Shown one piece after another: positions 53,713 through 62,170 of a stretch of 64,000 bases of DNA. The notes under the pieces are model-generated. The model searched no databases. It was not told the origin of the DNA and saw only the letters and a list, made by a program, of their open reading frames with translations. This stretch comes from Butyrivibrio sp. FCS014. Its GTDB lineage: Bacteria; Bacillota; Clostridia; Lachnospirales; Lachnospiraceae. Position numbers and translations under genes: made by a program. The stretch is taken from positions 1 through 64,000 of the forward strand of contig NZ_JAHA01000007.1 in assembly GCF_000526935.1 (NCBI RefSeq), written 5' to 3'. Positions within the stretch are counted from its first letter, which is position 1; each line of letters opens with the position of its first letter.

Positions 53713-54342
53713 ATGGGAAAAGTAGTTATTATGGATCACCCGCTGATCCAGCACAAGATTGGAATGATCAGAAAGACATCAACAGGAACCAAGGACTTCA
53801 GACAGACCATCAGCGAGATCGCTATGCTGATCTGCTATGAGGCCACAAGGGACCTTCAGCTTCAGGATGTTGAGATAGAGACACCTATCTGCAAGACCAC
53901 AGTTAAGCAGCTCAAGGGCAGAAAGCTCTGCGTTGTACCGATCCTCAGGGCAGGCCTTGGAATGGTTGACGGAATGCTCACACTGATCCCTGCAGCAAAG
54001 GTTGGACATATCGGTCTTTACAGAGATCCTGAGACATTAAAGCCCGTTGAGTATTATTGCAAGATGCCCGCAGACGTTTCAGAAAGAGAGATCTTCGTTG
54101 TAGATCCCATGCTTGCTACAGGCGGATCTTCCGTTGCGGCAATTCAGATGCTCAAGGACAGAGGATGCCATAACATTCACTTTATGTGCATCATCGCAGC
54201 TCCCGAGGGACTTAAGGCAATGCAGGAGGCACATCCTGACGTTGATATCTATGTAGGTTCTCTTGACGATCACCTCAACGAGCACGGCTACATCGTACCC
54301 GGTCTTGGAGATGCGGGAGACAGAATTTTCGGAACCAAGTGA
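53713..54342 (+). CDS. upp: Uracil phosphoribosyltransferase
   Basis: Makes UMP from uracil and PRPP for pyrimidine salvage. The 209 residues begin [20 protein letters not shown] and hold the PRPP loop [16 protein letters not shown] (about 128-143), and the uracil site [17 protein letters not shown] at the C-terminus. Length is standard. GGAGGGAAAA lies before the ATG. It is part of a nucleotide run with rpiB and the dCMP deaminase. Confidence 0.97.
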   Translation: MGKVVIMDHPLIQHKIGMIRKTSTGTKDFRQTISEIAMLICYEATRDLQLQDVEIETPICKTTVKQLKGRKLCVVPILRAGLGMVDGMLTLIPAAKVGHIGLYRDPETLKPVEYYCKMPADVSEREIFVVDPMLATGGSSVAAIQMLKDRGCHNIHFMCIIAAPEGLKAMQEAHPDVDIYVGSLDDHLNEHGYIVPGLGDAGDRIFGTK

Positions 54343-54378
54343 GCGATACGGATTGCACATACATAGGGGGAGAAACGT

Positions 54379-54861
54379 ATGAAGCGAGAAGACTACATAT
54401 CCTGGGATGAGTATTTTATGGGCGTTGCCATGCTGGCAGGGATGAGATCCAAGGATCCCAACACCCAGGTAGGCAGCTGTATTGTCAGCGAGGACAACAA
54501 TATCCTCTCCATGGGCTACAACGGCTTTCCAAAAGGGTGCTCCGATGAGGATTTTCCCTGGGAGAGAGACGGCGAGGACGAGCTTTCCACCAAGTACCCT
54601 TTTGTAACCCATAGTGAGCTCAACGCTATCCTTAACTACAGGGGCGGAAGCCTTGTTGGCGCCAAGATTTATGTATCTCTTTTCCCCTGCAATGAATGTG
54701 CAAAGGCTATTATTCAGTCTGGAATAAAAACCGTTGTCTACGACAGCGACAAATACAGCTCCTCAGCTTCCACAAGAGCATCCAAGAAGATGTTTGATGC
54801 GGCGGGAGTAAGGTACTACCAGTATCAGAGGAGCGGAAGGAATATACAGATCACCATTTGA
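54379..54861 (+). CDS. Deoxycytidylate deaminase
   Basis: Deaminates dCMP to dUMP, feeding dTMP synthesis. The 160 residues hold the zinc site: HSELNAILN (His, Glu about 74-76) and PCNECAKAI (Cys-x-x-Cys about 102-105), preceded by DPNTQVGSCIV. Compared with ComEB of Bacillus it is a little shorter. GGGGGAGA precedes the ATG. The next gene starts 4 bases after its stop. Confidence 0.93.
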   Translation: MKREDYISWDEYFMGVAMLAGMRSKDPNTQVGSCIVSEDNNILSMGYNGFPKGCSDEDFPWERDGEDELSTKYPFVTHSELNAILNYRGGSLVGAKIYVSLFPCNECAKAIIQSGIKTVVYDSDKYSSSASTRASKKMFDAAGVRYYQYQRSGRNIQITI

Positions 54862-54865
54862 TGTC

Positions 54866-56065
54866 ATGAGAATTTTGCGGACACCGAAAACAACCAAAAA
54901 CTTAATAGACAGGGTCAGATATAGATTACCGGTTCTTTGTCTGGCTGCGATGGTGGCCGCTGTTTCTTTTCCCGTGACAAGCTATGCTACCGAGAATACC
55001 AAGAAGCAGCTGGAGGAAGCCAAGGAGAAGAAGGAGCAGTCCGAGAGCGAACTTGAGAACACCAAGGACGACATCGCAGAGATGAATGAGGAGAAATCCT
55101 CACTCCAGGGACAGCTCAACAACTTAAACCAGCAGCTTAATGAAGTTTCCGATAACCTGGAAGAGCTGGAGGAGCAGATCGATACCAAGGAAACGGAGAT
55201 CGAGAATACCCTGGCGGAACTGGCCGTAGCTAAAGTCAAAGAGGAAGAGCAGTATGCTTCCATGAAGAAGCGTATCCAGTTCATTTACGAGAAGCAGAAT
55301 TTCGTTGTGATGGGAATGTTCCTTGGAGCCACGAATTTTGCGGACTTTTTGAATCAGAACAATTATATCGAGCAGCTGTCTGCTTACGATAGAAAGATGT
55401 TCAACCAGTATGTGGAGACCAGACATCTCATCGAGGAAAAAGAGGCAACTCTGGAGCAGGAGAAGGACCAGCTCCAGGAATATCAGGTCAAGCAGCAGGC
55501 TGAGCAGAGCAGAGTTTCCGGGCTGGTGAGTCAGACCTCCGGAACCATCAAGCAGTACTCCAACGACATCTCGGATGCGGAGGAGAAGGCAAAGGCCCTG
55601 GAGGATCAGATCAAAGCCCAGGAGCAGGACATCAAGAAGCTGGAAGCCAAGCTGGCGGAGGAGATAAGACTCTCCAAGCTGGCAGCGAACTCCACCTGGA
55701 GGAATATCTCAGAGGTGACTTTTGCGGAGGGCGACAGAGCGCTTCTTGCAAACATCATCTATTGCGAAGCCGGGTCAGAGCCCTATGCGGGCAAACTGGC
55801 AGTGGGTTCGGTAGTAATAAACAGAGTTTTGAGTTCGGTTTATCCGGATACGGTTGTGGGAGTTATTTACCAGAACAAGCAGTTCTCACCGGTGGCCAGC
55901 GGAAGACTTGCACTGGCTCTTGCAGACGACAAAGCAAACGCTGACTGTTACAGGGCGGCGGATGAGGCTATGAAAGGCTATTCCAATGTTGGGAACTGTG
56001 TGTATTTCAGGACTCCGGTTCCGGGACTTACCGGAACGCAGATAGGAGGCCACATTTTCTACTGA
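54866..56065 (+). CDS. Secreted coiled-coil protein with a SleB-type cell-wall hydrolase domain
   Basis: The 399-residue protein has a signal peptide ending near residue 42 (VSFPVTSYATEN), then a long coiled coil (about 45-280) like the N-terminus of PcsB-type peptidoglycan hydrolases, and a C-terminal hydrolase_2 domain of the SleB/CwlJ kind (about 290-399: LLANIIYCEAGSEPYAGKLA, with catalytic-type Glu, and FSPVASGRLALA). Such enzymes cut peptidoglycan between muramic acid and glucosamine. No ribosome binding site is visible, and the start follows the deaminase stop closely, so coupling is likely. It ends exactly where the DUF402 gene's stop begins. Confidence 0.85.
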   Translation: MRILRTPKTTKNLIDRVRYRLPVLCLAAMVAAVSFPVTSYATENTKKQLEEAKEKKEQSESELENTKDDIAEMNEEKSSLQGQLNNLNQQLNEVSDNLEELEEQIDTKETEIENTLAELAVAKVKEEEQYASMKKRIQFIYEKQNFVVMGMFLGATNFADFLNQNNYIEQLSAYDRKMFNQYVETRHLIEEKEATLEQEKDQLQEYQVKQQAEQSRVSGLVSQTSGTIKQYSNDISDAEEKAKALEDQIKAQEQDIKKLEAKLAEEIRLSKLAANSTWRNISEVTFAEGDRALLANIIYCEAGSEPYAGKLAVGSVVINRVLSSVYPDTVVGVIYQNKQFSPVASGRLALALADDKANADCYRAADEAMKGYSNVGNCVYFRTPVPGLTGTQIGGHIFY

Positions 56066-56557
56066 TCAGGGGGTGTCGTCTTTGGCGACTTCCTGTATCG
56101 GAGCAGTCAGTGACTCAATACCATCTGAATAGATTTCACCAAGGAGCCTGTTCAGGGAGAGCAGGCTCTTTTTAAGAAGAGTCTCATCGATGAGGCGCTT
56201 CTCAAAGGCCTCGGACAGCTCGTCCAGGTCAACAACCCTGATCTTGCCGTCGGGAAAGATGACCACGTCGGCCAGAAGGTCGATTATGGTCAGCGAATTT
56301 TTGTCAGGATCGGATTCATAGGTTATAATGTCACAATACCAGCAGTAAAGTGAGCCATCGCTTTTAAGGAATTTACTAATCCTATAACCTCTGTCAAGAT
56401 AATAGCAGGTGAATCCGTGGGAAAAATCGTTCCGCGCTTTGAGAACCTTCCATTTGGTCAGAATTACAGAGTCGGTGCGCTTTAGAATGATATCATCTTT
56501 TAGTTCGATGCATTCATCGGGGATGAAACGTTTACGAAATAAAGTTAGATTATTCAT
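56066..56557 (-). CDS. DUF402 family protein, possible nucleoside phosphatase
   Basis: The 163-residue protein fits the DUF402 (FomD-like) family, some of which hydrolyse nucleoside tri- or diphosphates. The start MNNLTLFRKRFIPDECIELK matches the family's LYRKRYIPDE beginning. The metal-binding acidic part is LYCWYCDIITYESDPDKNSL followed by DLLADVVIFPDGKIRVVDLD. Its stop codon abuts the opposite gene's stop (the hexamer TGATCA). No ribosome binding site is present, and the -10 box lies 6 bases before the ATG, so the message is probably leaderless. Confidence 0.85.
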   Translation of the reverse strand: MNNLTLFRKRFIPDECIELKDDIILKRTDSVILTKWKVLKARNDFSHGFTCYYLDRGYRISKFLKSDGSLYCWYCDIITYESDPDKNSLTIIDLLADVVIFPDGKIRVVDLDELSEAFEKRLIDETLLKKSLLSLNRLLGEIYSDGIESLTAPIQEVAKDDTP

Positions 56558-56563
56558 ACAAAA

Positions 56564-56592
56564 ATAATACTCTTACGGAAATTGAAAGTCAA
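56564..56592 (-). promoter_or_regulatory. Promoter of the DUF402 gene, leaderless arrangement
   Basis: On the minus strand TTGACT (56592-56587) and TATTAT (56569-56564) are 17 bases apart, and the start codon follows after only six bases (TTTTGT). Confidence 0.8.
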
Positions 56593-56594
56593 TT

Positions 56595-59156
56595 ATGCGG
56601 GAATCATCCATAAGATTAAGGCTTATCAAAATTGCATATTTTATTCTTGTTCTGCTTATAGGCATTTTTGTGGCTGGTAAGCTTACAAACGGCGAGAACA
56701 CTGAGATGTCCGCACCCATGCCGGATGCGTCGCTTCCGGTGGTGACACTGTCTACGGACAAGATTTCGGTAAACCCGCTAAGGGGCTATACATCAGAGAT
56801 CGACATAGGGCATCTTAGGGGGAATATCATTCCCGTCGGGGCCGGAAGGACCCTTAGCTACAGGATAGATACCTTTGGCGGCAAGGTCAGTGATCTTCAG
56901 TTTGAGATGAGGAGCATAGACGGCAAGAGCCTTGTGGAGAACACTCCTCTTACGGATTACAAGGAAAGTGACAATGTCATCGAAGGCTCTTTTCAGCTAA
57001 AGGATCTTATAAGCGCTCAGAAAGAGTACATGCTTGTAATGATCATGGACACTGATATAGGAAAGGCCAGGTACTACAGCAGGGTTGTGTGGACGGAGGA
57101 TGACAGCCTCTATCACCTTAAGGATGAGGTGGATTTTGTCAGGGCCTTTTCCGATGCCACCTTCAGCAAGGAGGCGGCTCAGGAATACTCAAGGTATCTG
57201 GAGTCCAATTCCGAGGGTGACAATACAACCTTCAGCAGGGTCAATATCCACAGCAGTTTCAGCCAGGTGACCTGGGGAGACCTTAATGTTTCAAGGTACT
57301 CGGATCCGGTGGTCTATGTGACGGACCTTCACGGACAGACAGGTAGCTACGAGCTTAAGTACAGGGTGATGGTCAAAGAAGGAACCCTTGGCAGGATCTA
57401 CAATGTGACCGAGGACTTCAGGGTGAGGTACACCACTGACAGAATGTACCTTCTTAATTATGAGAGACGGATGAACTATGTGTTTGACTCCGGCTCCTAT
57501 GCAGTTGGCAACAACACCATCGGCCTTAGCATTTCCGAACCCGATGTACAGCTTCTTGAGAGCAGCAGCGGCAGTGCCTTTGCTTTCGTTAGCGAGAGGC
57601 GCCTTTACATGTTCAACAATTCAGAGAATAAGCTGGCGTATCTCTTTGGCTTTTACGATTCGGCCCACGATGATATAAGGACAAGGTGGGACGGCCACAG
57701 CATCAAGATACTGAAGGTGGATGAGGCCGGAAATGTAAGATTTGCGGTTGCGGGGTACATGAACCGCGGACTCCATGAGGGAAATGTGGGCATCGCCGTC
57801 TATGATTATGACGCGTCCATAAATGCCGTGGAGGAAGTGGGATTCGTTGAGAGTACCCAGTCCGAAGAGATACTGATGCACTATGTGGATACACTGGCGT
57901 ACTGTGGAAGCGGAGACGTTCTGTATGCGATGCTTGATCAGAATATCTACGCAGTTGACCTTATAGACCATAACGCCAGCCTGGTGGTAGATAACATTGG
58001 CGCAGGACAGTACAAGATATCCGAGTCTGAGAGCACCATTGCATGGCAGAGCGACCTTAAGAAGCTGAGTCTGATGAGCCTCAATTCCAGGACTGCTTCC
58101 GATATTGAGGCAGAGGCCGGGGATTACATCATTCTTCTTGGCTTTATGGGTGAGGACCTGGTATACGGTCTTTGCCACAGCGATGATGTGCGAAGCGACA
58201 GGATCGGAAATCCCATCTACGCCATGTACACCATCTGTATAGAAGACACTGACGGAAATACCCTGGAGAACTATCATCCCGAGGGGATTTATGTCACCGG
58301 TGTCAATATTGTGGACAACCAGATCAGGCTTACAAGAGTAGTCAGGGATGAGGAGAGTGATAATTACGTCTCCACATATGATGATCAGATAACCAGTACA
58401 CTGAAGGCTGAGGAGGGCAGCAATACCGTTTCTCAGGTTTCCGTGGATATTTTTGAAAAGATTGTTCAGATCAACACCAAGAGTGATATCAAGCAAAAGC
58501 AGCTCAGGGTCCTTACACCGAACCAGACTCTTTTTGAGGGCAGCAGGAACATTGCACCGGGCCTGGAGAGAGATGCCACCCAGAAGCCTTTCTACTATGT
58601 CTACGGACTTGACGGAATCAGAGGCATCTACACCAATCCGGCAGATGCGGTGAGCCTTGCAAATACCGCTCCCGGTGTGGTTGTTGGAGACGACAACAGA
58701 TATGTATGGGTAAAGGGAAATCTTCTTCGTTCCAACCAGATCATGTCCATCACAAGAAGTGCTGAGAGCTATGAGGATATTACCTCCACCGACAGCACAG
58801 TGGTGTGTCTTGATCTTATCCTTAAGTTTGAAGGAGTGAACCGGAACGTGGAGGCTCTTTTGACCGGAGGAAGCTCTGTTGTTGATATCCTTAAGGATTC
58901 TCTCACCGAGGCACAGATTTTGGAGCTGGACGGATGTCCTTTGTCATCTGTGTTATACTATGTTAATCAGGATCTGCCGGTTCTTGCCATGCTCAACGAT
59001 GGACGGGCGATGCTGGTGATCGGATTCAATGACCTTAATACGGTGCTGATGGATCCCCAGACGGGACAGGTTTACAAGTACGGAATGAACGATTCCGACA
59101 AACTGTTCCAGGAGAACGGAAACCACTTTATTACATATATAAAGAGCCAGTGGTGA
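56595..59156 (+). CDS. Large extracytoplasmic protein with a degenerate C39-peptidase-like end
   Basis: I do not recognise this 853-residue protein as a whole. It has one N-terminal membrane segment (about 10-32) and is otherwise outside the cell. The middle (about 330-600) has repeated short beta segments (e.g. GSAFAFVSERRLYMF, STIAWQSDLKKLSLM), which suggests a beta-propeller. The last 120 residues look like a C39-type papain fold: PLSSVLYYVNQDLPVLAMLN, then GRAMLVIGF and TVLMDPQTGQVYKYG. The catalytic His that should precede the hydrophobic strand is Arg or Ala here, and no catalytic Cys stands where expected. It is therefore probably a binding domain. Divergent from the DUF402 gene with only 37 bases between start codons. 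Confidence 0.6.
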   Translation: MRESSIRLRLIKIAYFILVLLIGIFVAGKLTNGENTEMSAPMPDASLPVVTLSTDKISVNPLRGYTSEIDIGHLRGNIIPVGAGRTLSYRIDTFGGKVSDLQFEMRSIDGKSLVENTPLTDYKESDNVIEGSFQLKDLISAQKEYMLVMIMDTDIGKARYYSRVVWTEDDSLYHLKDEVDFVRAFSDATFSKEAAQEYSRYLESNSEGDNTTFSRVNIHSSFSQVTWGDLNVSRYSDPVVYVTDLHGQTGSYELKYRVMVKEGTLGRIYNVTEDFRVRYTTDRMYLLNYERRMNYVFDSGSYAVGNNTIGLSISEPDVQLLESSSGSAFAFVSERRLYMFNNSENKLAYLFGFYDSAHDDIRTRWDGHSIKILKVDEAGNVRFAVAGYMNRGLHEGNVGIAVYDYDASINAVEEVGFVESTQSEEILMHYVDTLAYCGSGDVLYAMLDQNIYAVDLIDHNASLVVDNIGAGQYKISESESTIAWQSDLKKLSLMSLNSRTASDIEAEAGDYIILLGFMGEDLVYGLCHSDDVRSDRIGNPIYAMYTICIEDTDGNTLENYHPEGIYVTGVNIVDNQIRLTRVVRDEESDNYVSTYDDQITSTLKAEEGSNTVSQVSVDIFEKIVQINTKSDIKQKQLRVLTPNQTLFEGSRNIAPGLERDATQKPFYYVYGLDGIRGIYTNPADAVSLANTAPGVVVGDDNRYVWVKGNLLRSNQIMSITRSAESYEDITSTDSTVVCLDLILKFEGVNRNVEALLTGGSSVVDILKDSLTEAQILELDGCPLSSVLYYVNQDLPVLAMLNDGRAMLVIGFNDLNTVLMDPQTGQVYKYGMNDSDKLFQENGNHFITYIKSQW

Positions 59157-59196
59157 TGCCCGGGGCTTAGGCCGGGCACACAGAAACGGAGTACCA

Positions 59197-60813
59197 ATGA
59201 GTGACGATTTAGATTTCAGAGAAGTTACCGACGATGAGAGCGTTGATATAGTCGATGACGGCACAAAGAGCGGAAGCAGCGCGAAGGGCGGAAGTGATAA
59301 GAAGCCTGAGAGCGAAGTTTCCGACAAGGCTGAAGGCAGCGTTGAAACTCCAGATAAGAAGGACGATGCGGACAAAAAAGACAGCGAATACGAGGATGTT
59401 TGCTTTGTGTGCAGACGTCCCGAGAGCAAGGCCGGCAAGATGTTCCATCTGCCCAACAACATCTGCGTCTGCGATGATTGCATGCACAAGACCATGGATG
59501 CAGTGAGCCAGTTCGATTACCAGAACATGCTCAATAACCCGCATCTTATGAGCGAGCTCAATAAGCAGACAGGCAGCAGCTTCCCGGGATTCGGCTTCCT
59601 TAACATGGATGACCTTAAGAACGGCGGTTTCAATCTTGGGGGAGGAATTCCAAACACCCAGAAGATCAAGAAAAAGAGCGAGAAAGAGGCTAAGCCTGCC
59701 ATAAATATCAAGGATATCCCTGCGCCTCACAAGATAAAGGCCAAGCTTGACGAGTATGTTATCGGCCAGGACCAGGCCAAGAAGATCATGTCCGTTGCGG
59801 TCTACAACCACTACAAGAGAGTGGCCACCGACACAATGGATGAGATAGAGATCGAGAAGTCCAATATCCTGCTTCTTGGACCTACCGGAAGCGGTAAGAC
59901 CTACCTTGTAAAAACTCTGGCAAGGCTCCTTGATGTGCCCCTTGCCATTACCGATGCCACATCACTTACGGAAGCCGGCTATATCGGCGACGACATCGAG
60001 AGCGTTGTTAGTAAGCTCCTTGCGGCAGCAGGCAACGATGTAGAGAAGACCGAGCACGGAATCATCTTTATCGATGAGATAGATAAGATCGCCAAGAAAA
60101 AGAACACTACCTCCAGGGATGTCAGCGGCGAATCCGTTCAGCAGGGAATGCTTAAGCTCCTTGAGGGCTCTGACGTGGAAGTGCCTGTGGGTGCCGGCAG
60201 CAAGAATGCCATGGTTCCTCTTGCCACAGTCAACACCAGAAACATTCTGTTTATCTGCGGCGGTGCCTTCCCGGATCTTGAGGACATCATCACTCAGAGA
60301 CTCAACAAGCAGACCTCCATCGGATTTGATGCCGACCTCAAGGACAAGTACGAAGATGACCCAAATATCCTTTCCAAGGTTACCATTGAGGATCTCAAGA
60401 AATTCGGTATGATCCCCGAATTCCTGGGAAGACTTCCCATTATCTGTACTCTTCAGGCCCTTACCAAGGACATGCTGGTACAGATCCTGAAGGAGCCCAA
60501 GAATGCTATCCTCAAGCAGTACCAGAAGCTTCTTGCTCTGGATGAAGTGGATCTTCAGTTTGACGATACAGCACTGGAAGCCATTGCCGAGAAGGCCATG
60601 GAGAAGGACACCGGAGCCAGAGCTCTTCGTGCCATCATAGAAGATTTCATGCTGGATATCATGTATGAGATTCCCAAGGATGACAACATTGGCCGTGTTA
60701 CCATCACCAGGGACTATATAGAGGGCAAGGCATCTCCGTTGATCGAGATAAGGGGCGACGGAGTCGGCCCGAGGCTCCCTCAGTTTAATACGGAGGCTGC
60801 CACCGAAGTCTGA
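59197..60813 (+). CDS. clpX: ATP-dependent Clp protease ATP-binding subunit ClpX, N-terminally extended
   Basis: ClpX unfolds substrates and feeds them to ClpP. The 538 residues exceed the usual size of about 420. An acidic, low-complexity extension of about 65 residues comes first, then the zinc-binding domain (Cys69 and Cys72, and CVCDDC about 90-95), and a linker with the motif IPAPHKIKAKLDEYVIGQ. The AAA+ core follows: Walker A GPTGSGKT (about 228), Walker B IIFIDEIDKIA, pore loop GYIGDD (GYVG is usual). The IGF loop that binds ClpP is intact (SIGFD, about 374). GGAG precedes the ATG. clpP and lon are not beside it. Confidence 0.93.
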   Translation: MSDDLDFREVTDDESVDIVDDGTKSGSSAKGGSDKKPESEVSDKAEGSVETPDKKDDADKKDSEYEDVCFVCRRPESKAGKMFHLPNNICVCDDCMHKTMDAVSQFDYQNMLNNPHLMSELNKQTGSSFPGFGFLNMDDLKNGGFNLGGGIPNTQKIKKKSEKEAKPAINIKDIPAPHKIKAKLDEYVIGQDQAKKIMSVAVYNHYKRVATDTMDEIEIEKSNILLLGPTGSGKTYLVKTLARLLDVPLAITDATSLTEAGYIGDDIESVVSKLLAAAGNDVEKTEHGIIFIDEIDKIAKKKNTTSRDVSGESVQQGMLKLLEGSDVEVPVGAGSKNAMVPLATVNTRNILFICGGAFPDLEDIITQRLNKQTSIGFDADLKDKYEDDPNILSKVTIEDLKKFGMIPEFLGRLPIICTLQALTKDMLVQILKEPKNAILKQYQKLLALDEVDLQFDDTALEAIAEKAMEKDTGARALRAIIEDFMLDIMYEIPKDDNIGRVTITRDYIEGKASPLIEIRGDGVGPRLPQFNTEAATEV

Positions 60814-60874
60814 TGTATAAGAGGACGGATAAAAAGTCTGATAAATAATCAGTAGTATATAACACAAAACTAAG

Positions 60875-60935
60875 AAGGGCGTTTCATCCCCGGCACTGCA
60901 TTGCAGTCAGTCGGAATGAAACGCCCTTTTGTTTT
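60875..60935. terminator. Terminator between clpX and the carbamate kinase gene
   Basis: AAGGGCGTTTCAT (60875-60887) pairs perfectly with ATGAAACGCCCTT (60916-60928), followed by TTGTTTTATT; its loop holds another small stem CTGCA/TGCAG. It sits between two converging genes and can act on both. Confidence 0.85.
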
Positions 60936-61001
60936 ATTGTCAGTCCGGGTAAAGAACCCTCGTTTGTTCTGTGACTGCCCCGGGAAGATCTCCCCGGCGG
61001 C

Positions 61002-61940
61002 TCAGCCGTTCACGATCATGGTTCCGGCTTTGCCCTTGAGGGCATCGGCAACGGAAGTGAGTGAAGTGATAAGAACCGATCCGTCGGGATTGGCTGAAAG
61101 GAACTCGATGGCGGCTTCTATCTTGGGAAGCATGTCAACTTCGCCGAATTCGCCGTCCTCGATGTACCTCTTTGCCTCGGAAACAGTCATTCTGGCGATG
61201 GGTGACTCCTCGGGAGTCTCATAGTTGAGGTATACGTAGGGCACGGAGGTGAGAATGATGAGCCTGTCTGCCTTGAGATCTGCTGCAAGCTTGCCGGCGA
61301 TGGCATCCTTCTCGATGACTGCGGAAGCACCTTTAAGAACATGTCCCTGCTGGATAACCGGGATTCCGCCTCCTCCGCAGGCGATGACCTCCTGACCTGC
61401 ATCAACCAGAGCCTTTATGGCATCAATCTCTACAATATCAATGGGCTTGGGAGCGGCGATTATTCTTCTGTAGCCGTTGCCGGGCTCCTCCCTTACGAAG
61501 TTGCCTTTTTTCACCTCGGTGTCAGCGTCCTCCTTGGACATGTTGCGGCCAATGGCCTTGGTGGGCGCATAGAAAGCCTCATCATAGGGGTCAACCGTTA
61601 CCTGGGTGAGTATGGTGCTGACGGGAGTTGAGATCCCGCGGCTTGTGAGCTCTGTCTTTAAAGAATTCTGAATATCAAAGCCCACATAACCCTGGCTCAT
61701 GGCATTGCACACGCACATGGGAGCCGCTGTGTAATCAATGTATATCCTGTGGAGCTCTGTCATGGCTTTGTGGATCATGCTGACCTGAGGGCCGTTGCTG
61801 TGTGTGATAACCAGCTGGTATCCGGCCTCGATAAGATCTGCGAGGGCCTTGGCAGTAACCTTTGTGGCATTTTTTTGTTCGTTGGTGGTAACGCCGAGAG
61901 CTTCATGTCCCAGAGAGACCACAGCTTTTTTGTTGTCCAT
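61002..61940 (-). CDS. arcC: Carbamate kinase family protein with an unusual first motif
   Basis: Carbamate kinases transfer phosphate between carbamoyl phosphate and ADP, giving ATP in arginine or purine breakdown. The 312 residues have the amino acid kinase fold with THSNGPQVSMI, ACGGGGIPVI, EKDAIAGKLAADLKADRLII and LPKIEAAIEFL, all family-like. The first motif, usually GGNAL, is GHEAL here (VVSLGHEALG), a change beside the phosphate-binding site. The start at 61940 follows ACGGGG. No arcA, arcB or ornithine carbamoyltransferase gene is next to it. A carbamate-kinase-like enzyme with altered substrate is possible. Confidence 0.82.
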   Translation of the reverse strand: MDNKKAVVSLGHEALGVTTNEQKNATKVTAKALADLIEAGYQLVITHSNGPQVSMIHKAMTELHRIYIDYTAAPMCVCNAMSQGYVGFDIQNSLKTELTSRGISTPVSTILTQVTVDPYDEAFYAPTKAIGRNMSKEDADTEVKKGNFVREEPGNGYRRIIAAPKPIDIVEIDAIKALVDAGQEVIACGGGGIPVIQQGHVLKGASAVIEKDAIAGKLAADLKADRLIILTSVPYVYLNYETPEESPIARMTVSEAKRYIEDGEFGEVDMLPKIEAAIEFLSANPDGSVLITSLTSVADALKGKAGTMIVNG

Positions 61941-62003
61941 CTTTTCCCCGTTTCCGCGCCGTTTGTAAGTGAAATGCCCCTCCGGCGCCATTAAGATAAA
62001 GTT

Positions 62004-62009
62004 ATTATA
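62004..62009 (-). promoter_or_regulatory. Possible -10 box of the carbamate kinase gene
   Basis: A perfect TATAAT on the minus strand, about 64 bases before the start codon. The -35 position has no clear match. No convincing promoter for the opposite MATE gene was found in the same 230-base gap. Confidence 0.4.
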
Positions 62010-62170
62010 CATGATTTTTGTGAATTATGCTCTTGTTGTGCGGATTTTTCACCATGTATTTTTGGCGAAATTGTGCTTGATTATATTTGATATTGTAGTA
62101 GACTTACATTTTGTCTGTTGCAGTAATGTATTGTTTATTTTTGTTCGCTAAAGCGACAGTTGGGATATTT

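Noticed and set aside
62111..62170. ATG at 62111 as start of the MATE gene.
   Set aside because: The added residues are hydrophobic and atypical, and the family start fits 62171.
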